From: Rhodoferax sp.
Lineage (GTDB): Bacteria > Pseudomonadota > Gammaproteobacteria > Burkholderiales > Burkholderiaceae_C
Length of the DNA: 42,492 nucleotides
Direction of reading: 5' to 3'
Assembly (NCBI GenBank): GCA_025358555.1
Contig: JANYJD010000329.1
Location: 1 to 42,492, forward strand
In this document: positions 38,701-42,492 of the stretch, in pieces
How the letters are laid out: each line of letters opens with the position of its first letter
How positions within the stretch are numbered: position 1 is the stretch's first letter
Program-made: the position numbers and the translations under genes
The notes under the pieces: generated by a model
What the model was told of the DNA's origin: nothing
Database searches by the model: none
Seen by the model: the letters and a program-made list of their open reading frames with translations, nothing else

Positions 38701-38857
38701 GGACGCATTTCTGGTCAAACCCTACTCGGACCAGCATCTGCTGGACACGGTGCGATCGGCCATCACCGCCGCGCAGGCCAAATTTGGGCTGGGTCGTCCC
38801 GCACAGCGCAATGCACCGCCGAATCAAACAACAAACGCCGCAAAGGAAATTTCATGA
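35735..38857 (+). CDS. Hybrid CheA-type histidine kinase/response regulator (ChpA/PilL-like)
   Basis: Hpt RSAHTLKGTAAIAG; LLHLLRNSVDHGIEPP; GRGVGLDAVAQALSSLQGHVSVSS; C-terminal receiver ILVTDDSASVRNTISALL...LVLTDLEMPQLNGFEL. Confidence 0.93.
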   Translation: MQLDELIDVLLSEAEASRDDLAVNAACLTTLEFDDVNQGLLEEAAASYADFCGRVSSATESLGLMGIASAASAIAEGLGMACGLPLEMRAPAAPLLDGWPDFFTGYLDGWRSGSTDEAQVMGLLANMAAAEFVTPLDETQLAELGALLMAPPRVADQQAALLPGFELPTLETMSLDIPADAEMEVLDGFLAEGPAQVEQLASIVAGLKGGKTSAAQLELAHRSAHTLKGTAAIAGVRGIATLAHALEDVMEAFRREDFQPPEGLHQVMTSACDQLELALDHLTHTSGVPEEFEQVTCLLHAWACHLQGIDVPHEALYGELVSRLDEDDDSAIPQNDGPHGTLQDGQAGQPVALPVLPQRRQTDLVAGELAKDHNAPAQPQATAIEASADDDLQVRISAKALDKIFRAVNEMAIGLLRLRTQSDDVLARASALAVLDQVATQRLAEIERRVTLEGLGRAAGSGGAGGAAGAAGAAGATVGSTAAAGPASASAGFDVIEMDRYNELTGATQALHEAIADLRGAREGLMPAMRDVNTLTQRQLDIARESQYQIAQARLRPLSGLRSRMRRTVRQTCAAVGRDAMLDITGDELRVDAAVLGPLSEALLHLLRNSVDHGIEPPQDRVAAGKPAQGLIRVAFTSLGGGVVIKITDDGKGLDYEAILDKAIWSGLVSPDAKLSPEEVGRLIFLPGFSVRNTVTETSGRGVGLDAVAQALSSLQGHVSVSSQAGRGTEFRLYALSSIGTVHALHLQVEGEHFLVPSIQLERVDAAPLAHGLPAADTSATDIPTVWLPHLLHGSRRLADRAGANADAARPALVVNIDGKLRRITVDHIIEAREFLISPVPTLIDRMPGITGVATLADGTLGMVLDLIDLSRKPLPVQAQGLRQMQASVQEQAHILVTDDSASVRNTISALLRDENYRVTTARDGLEAMRAMIDNRFSLVLTDLEMPQLNGFELTEFIRQRSDQPLVPVVMLTSRGQDKHRARATDLGVDAFLVKPYSDQHLLDTVRSAITAAQAKFGLGRPAQRNAPPNQTTNAAKEIS
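37127..37162 (+). repeat. 9-bp tandem repeat encoding Gly-Ala-Ala units
   Basis: Tandem (ggtgcggct) units in ...ggtggtgcggctggtgcggctggtgcggctggtgccacc; protein GGAGGAAGAAGAAGATVG. Confidence 0.75.
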
Positions 38858-39942
38858 AAAAAGTGCTGTTCATCGGATTCACACCCGTCCAGATTGCCAT
38901 GGCGCGGAAGTTTTTGGTCTTTCGCAATCTGGCAACCGAGATTGAAATTTTGGCGGAGCAGCAGTCATCCGTGGGTGTTACTGCCTACGTAGTCAATGGC
39001 GATGATCCTTCAAGCCCGAGCCGGCTTGCGCTGCACCTGCGCCTGAGCCCCGGCCCGGCGCTGGGGGTTGGCGCGTGGGCCGTGCCGGGCACAACCGCCT
39101 ACGTGCCGGGCCCATTCAAACCCGCGACCGCAGACCGCCTGGGCGAGATGGTGCGCAGCAACGAAGCGGCTGCGCCATCCGCCATTTCCAGCGCCACTGC
39201 GCCGCGCTCCACCGCTGCCACAGCTGGCGCTGACGCTCCCGCAGGCAATGTCCTTGCCTTTCCAGGCGCCGCAGCAGGGCAGGATGCCGACGTGCTGGTG
39301 ATTGACGACAGCGACATCGTGCAGCGCACGATGGTTCGCAAGATCACGGAATACGGGCAACGGGTTGATGTGGCCTCCAACGGCCCGGACGCCCTGGCCA
39401 TGTTGCAGGGCCACCGGTACAAACTGGTTTTCCTGGATGTCCTGATGCCCGGCATGGACGGTTTTGAGGTCTGCAAGCGAATCAAGAAGTCGGCCGAATA
39501 CAAGTCAACTGCCGTTTACATGCTGTCGTCAAAAGACGGCATGTTTGACAAGGTCCGCGGCACCCTGGCAGGCTGCAATGGCTACCTGGTCAAACCGCTG
39601 GAGGCCCGCAAACTCCGGGAAGTGCTGGACAAGCATTTTGAACGGCCCAGCCGGTTTCGCGACAGCGAGTTTGTGGATAGCCGGACATTTGCAGACAGTA
39701 GCCAGCGAGACTCCCAGTTTCAACCGAGCAGGCCCCCCGTCGCCAGGCCGCCGACCCTGCGCACCCCCACCGGGACTACCGCCGCAGCGCTGCCGGCACG
39801 CCCGGCGCGCAGCCCAATCGACAACGAAAGACTGCTGGAGCCCTACCTCGCCGACACGTCCAACGCCTTTGCGGCAACCGAGCCCGCCCGACTGGAAGAC
39901 ATGCCGGGCCACAGGCCCCCCAGCAGTGGCCGCAGCGGCTGA
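38854..39942 (+). CDS. Response regulator with about 135-aa N-terminal extension and Pro-rich tail
   Basis: Receiver DVLVIDDSDIVQRTMVRKI...YKLVFLDVLMPGMDGFEVCKRIKK...YMLSSKDGMFDKVRGTLAGCNGYLVKP; N-terminal MKKVLFIGFTPVQIAMARKFLVFRNLATEIEILAEQQ unassigned. Confidence 0.85.
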   Translation: MKKVLFIGFTPVQIAMARKFLVFRNLATEIEILAEQQSSVGVTAYVVNGDDPSSPSRLALHLRLSPGPALGVGAWAVPGTTAYVPGPFKPATADRLGEMVRSNEAAAPSAISSATAPRSTAATAGADAPAGNVLAFPGAAAGQDADVLVIDDSDIVQRTMVRKITEYGQRVDVASNGPDALAMLQGHRYKLVFLDVLMPGMDGFEVCKRIKKSAEYKSTAVYMLSSKDGMFDKVRGTLAGCNGYLVKPLEARKLREVLDKHFERPSRFRDSEFVDSRTFADSSQRDSQFQPSRPPVARPPTLRTPTGTTAAALPARPARSPIDNERLLEPYLADTSNAFAATEPARLEDMPGHRPPSSGRSG

Positions 39943-39956
39943 AACGCCGCAATTTT

Positions 39957-40787
39957 CTAAGCTGGCAGGGCGACCACCACAGCAGCTTCGTCAATCTGCG
40001 CCGTGACCTTTGCGCCCACACGGATGCCGCTGGCCGGCGGCGCAAAACCCACCAGTTGCAGGCCGGCCTCAAGCCGCAAAGACACCTCATCACCAGTCTG
40101 GCCTTTTGACACCCGAACAGCACGGCCTGACAACACGTTGCCTGCTGCACCGGGGGCATCTGGGGCACCAGCCGCCGCGGCCAAAGCCGTGCCCAACAGA
40201 CATCGCTGAACTGTCACCGCAGTCGCCTTGAACAAGGCCAGCACGGGCAGCCCGGGCTGCAGCGCCAGCAGTTCCGCGCTTTCACGCGTGATGCGCGAAA
40301 CCAGCCGCGCACCCGTCGCCGCATCACACCGTGCACCCATGAAGAGCGCCAGCGTCACCCGCACGATGTGCCCCGCCGCAGCCAACGCGATCACCTGGCC
40401 CGGCAACTGGTTGCGCATGCTGGTGCGCACTGAAAGCTGGCTGAAAGAAGCCATGCCGCGCCCGTCGGGCTGCAGCCGGGCGAGCACCTGGCTGCGCGCC
40501 TGCGCCAATGCGTCGGCAGCGGCCAGCAATTGCAGCCCGGCCTCGCTCAAACTCGCGCCACCACCACCCGCTCCGCCCACTGAACGATTAACCAAAACCA
40601 CGCCGGCCAAGTTGGTCAGCGTGTCCACCGCCTGCCACGCTGCCTTGTAGCTGACCCCGGCCTCACGCGCCGCCTGGGAGATCGATCCGCTTTGCCCGAT
40701 GAGCCGCAAAATCTCGATGCGCTTGTCACCAGAGGCATGGCCCAGCACCTTGGAATAGGAAACCTCTGATGACACCTTTTTTTTCAT
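39957..40787 (-). CDS. modE: ModE-like molybdate-responsive regulator (HTH + two TOBE-like domains)
   Basis: RIEILRLIGQSGSISQAAREAGVSYKAAWQAVDTLTNLAGVVLVNRSVGGAGGGGASLSEAG; TOBE-like SARNQLPGQVIAL-type segments near SVRTSMRNQLPGQVIALAAAGHIVRVTLAL. Confidence 0.88.
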   Translation of the reverse strand: MKKKVSSEVSYSKVLGHASGDKRIEILRLIGQSGSISQAAREAGVSYKAAWQAVDTLTNLAGVVLVNRSVGGAGGGGASLSEAGLQLLAAADALAQARSQVLARLQPDGRGMASFSQLSVRTSMRNQLPGQVIALAAAGHIVRVTLALFMGARCDAATGARLVSRITRESAELLALQPGLPVLALFKATAVTVQRCLLGTALAAAAGAPDAPGAAGNVLSGRAVRVSKGQTGDEVSLRLEAGLQLVGFAPPASGIRVGAKVTAQIDEAAVVVALPA

Positions 40788-40830
40788 GGGTATCATTTTG
40801 CGCTGAAGCAACAACACGGATTGACAGCAA

Positions 40831-41988
40831 ATGAAACTCAACCCTGAACACCTCAAGCCCGAGAGCATCGCCGCCCAAGCCCTCGGCTGGATTGACGACG
40901 CCACACGCGCCATCACCCCGCCCATCCACGTCTCCAGCACCTACCTGCGCGATGACGACAACCAGTACCGCTCTGGCCGGGTCTACGCACGTGCCGACAA
41001 CCCGGCGTTTGACCAGGCCGAGGCAGTACTGGCAAAGTTGGAGAACGGCGCGCAGGCGGCCCTGTTTGCCTCGGGCATGGCCGCTGCCACGGCGGTGTTC
41101 CAGGCCTTGGCACCGGGCGACCATGTGCTGGCACCCAAGGTGATGTACTGGTCGCTGCGCAACTGGCTGATGGGCTTTGCCTCGCATTGGGGCCTGAAAG
41201 TTGAACTGGTGGACATGACCGATGTGGCTGCCGTACAGGCCGCCATCCGCCCTGGCAAAACCAAACTGGTGTGGGTTGAGACGCCCGCCAACCCGATGTG
41301 GACCATCACCGACATTGCCGCCACCGCTGCTCTGTCGCACGCGGCTGGCGCGCTGCTGGCAGTGGACTCCACCGTGGCGTCCCCCGTCATCACGCGCCCA
41401 CTGGATCTGGGTGCCGACATCGTCATGCACGCGGCCACCAAATACCTCAACGGCCATTCAGACCTGATCGCCGGGGCGCTGGTGGCGCGCGAGAACAACG
41501 ACTTCTGGCAGCGCGTCAAAAAAATCCGCGCGCAGAACGGCGCAACCCTGGGCTCGTTTGAAGCCTGGCTGCTGCTGCGCGGCATGCGCACGCTTTACTT
41601 GCGGGTGCGCGCGGCATCGCAATCGGCCCAGCTAGTTGCCGATTATTTCAATGGGCATAGCTTGGTGCGCGAGGTGCTGTACCCCGGCTTGCCTGGCGCG
41701 CAGGGCCACGCGATTGCGCTCAAACAGATGCCTGGCGGCTTTGGCGGAATGCTGTCCATCCGCGCTGCAGGCGGCGAGGCGGCTGCCATCGCCACAGCCG
41801 CAAAAGTGGCGCTGTGGAAGCGCGCCACATCGCTGGGCGGCACCGAGAGCCTGATCGAGCACCGCGCCAGCGTGGAAGGCGCAGACTCACCCGTGCCCAC
41901 CGATTTGCTGCGCCTGTCGGTCGGCATTGAAGATGCGGACGACTTGATTGCGGACCTGGAGCAGGCGTTGCAGTTGGCGCACCAGTAA
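40831..41988 (+). CDS. Cys/Met metabolism PLP-dependent enzyme (cystathionine lyase/synthase family)
   Basis: ALGWIDDATRAITPPIHVSSTYLRDDDNQYRSGRVYARADNPAFDQAEAVLAKLE; AVDSTVASPVITRPLDLGADIVMHAATKYLNGHSDLIAGALV. Confidence 0.92.
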   Translation: MKLNPEHLKPESIAAQALGWIDDATRAITPPIHVSSTYLRDDDNQYRSGRVYARADNPAFDQAEAVLAKLENGAQAALFASGMAAATAVFQALAPGDHVLAPKVMYWSLRNWLMGFASHWGLKVELVDMTDVAAVQAAIRPGKTKLVWVETPANPMWTITDIAATAALSHAAGALLAVDSTVASPVITRPLDLGADIVMHAATKYLNGHSDLIAGALVARENNDFWQRVKKIRAQNGATLGSFEAWLLLRGMRTLYLRVRAASQSAQLVADYFNGHSLVREVLYPGLPGAQGHAIALKQMPGGFGGMLSIRAAGGEAAAIATAAKVALWKRATSLGGTESLIEHRASVEGADSPVPTDLLRLSVGIEDADDLIADLEQALQLAHQ

Positions 41989-42100
41989 TCCGGTCACCAC
42001 AAGTGCAGTATTGAGAGATACATCGGATTGCTCTAATTTTAGTAGCGTTTTATCCATATTCCATTGGGATCTGAGGCCCTATTTATCCGCTCGTAACACG

Positions 42101-42492
42101 TCAAAAAGCACCCAGCTCCCGCAAGTACGGTAACGCCAGCACCGGCGAAATCGCCTGCATGAACTGCACATCGCTTTCGCTGTAGTGGCCCGCCACGTCC
42201 AGCGCGTTGAGCGTGCCCAACACGCGGCCCATGGCCACGATGGGGATATTGATGGCGCTGGCCAGGCCCAGGCTGGCGATCAGTGCATGGTCGGGGAAAG
42301 CCCAGCGGATGTCATCGGCGTTGCAGCCCAGAAAGGTCTGGCGGCGCGTCAGCACCAGGTCGCCCCAGGGCGTGGGCCCCATCCGCTTCTGGCCCGCCAG
42401 CGGATAGGCCTGCTCGTTACTGGAATACACGCGCTGCACGGCCTGCCCATTCTGGGTCAACACCAGCAGCGTAAACAGCTTGGCACCTGGGC
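42101..42492 (-). CDS. GAF-domain protein, truncated by the window end
   Basis: TFLGCNADDIRWAFPDHALIASLGLASAINIPIVAMGRVLGTLNALDVAGHYSESDVQFMQAI; frame stays open to the right edge. Confidence 0.75.
   Translation of the reverse strand, partial: PGAKLFTLLVLTQNGQAVQRVYSSNEQAYPLAGQKRMGPTPWGDLVLTRRQTFLGCNADDIRWAFPDHALIASLGLASAINIPIVAMGRVLGTLNALDVAGHYSESDVQFMQAISPVLALPYLRELGAF

Noticed and set aside
42030-42075. Possible additional copy of the dispersed element (attttagtagcgttttatccatattccattgggatctgagg)
   Set aside because: Only the first ~11 bases match well; too degenerate to call.

Overview
A 42.5 kb window, probably from a Burkholderiales/Comamonadaceae-like betaproteobacterium (inferred from gene content and repeat style only). 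It is mostly dense metabolic and signalling DNA. From left to right it carries: a fused hydantoinase/5-oxoprolinase ORF, an Asp/Glu/hydantoin-type racemase and a TRAP transporter; crcB and terC; an accessory block at about 9.68-15.89 kb; a Rieske oxygenase, a cardiolipin synthase and two GST-like proteins; a CoA-transferase; a form-II-like CoxSLM-DEG/XdhC molybdoenzyme cluster with a divergent AcoR-like regulator; a Pil/Chp-like chemosensory cluster; a ModE-like regulator; and a Cys/Met PLP enzyme. The accessory block is the main interest. It holds a VapBC-like PIN toxin-antitoxin pair, a predicted tracrRNA divergent from an intact type II-C cas9, then brnT-like and antitoxin genes embedded with overlaps between cas9 and cas1, then cas1 and cas2. 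No CRISPR array is visible. A single repeat-like unit follows cas2; it shares a 22-bp perfect inverted match with the tracr anti-repeat, lies next to an 18-bp-stem hairpin, and has its own minus-strand terminator. A second theme is a dispersed element of about 40 bp (consensus TAGCTnnTnATGCAnTnnACnnGGGCTACAGgcc) with at least seven copies. Several copies, plus a 90-bp inverted repeat of another family, sit in frame inside coding sequences. All calls were made by eye from the sequence and the supplied ORF track; no searches were run.
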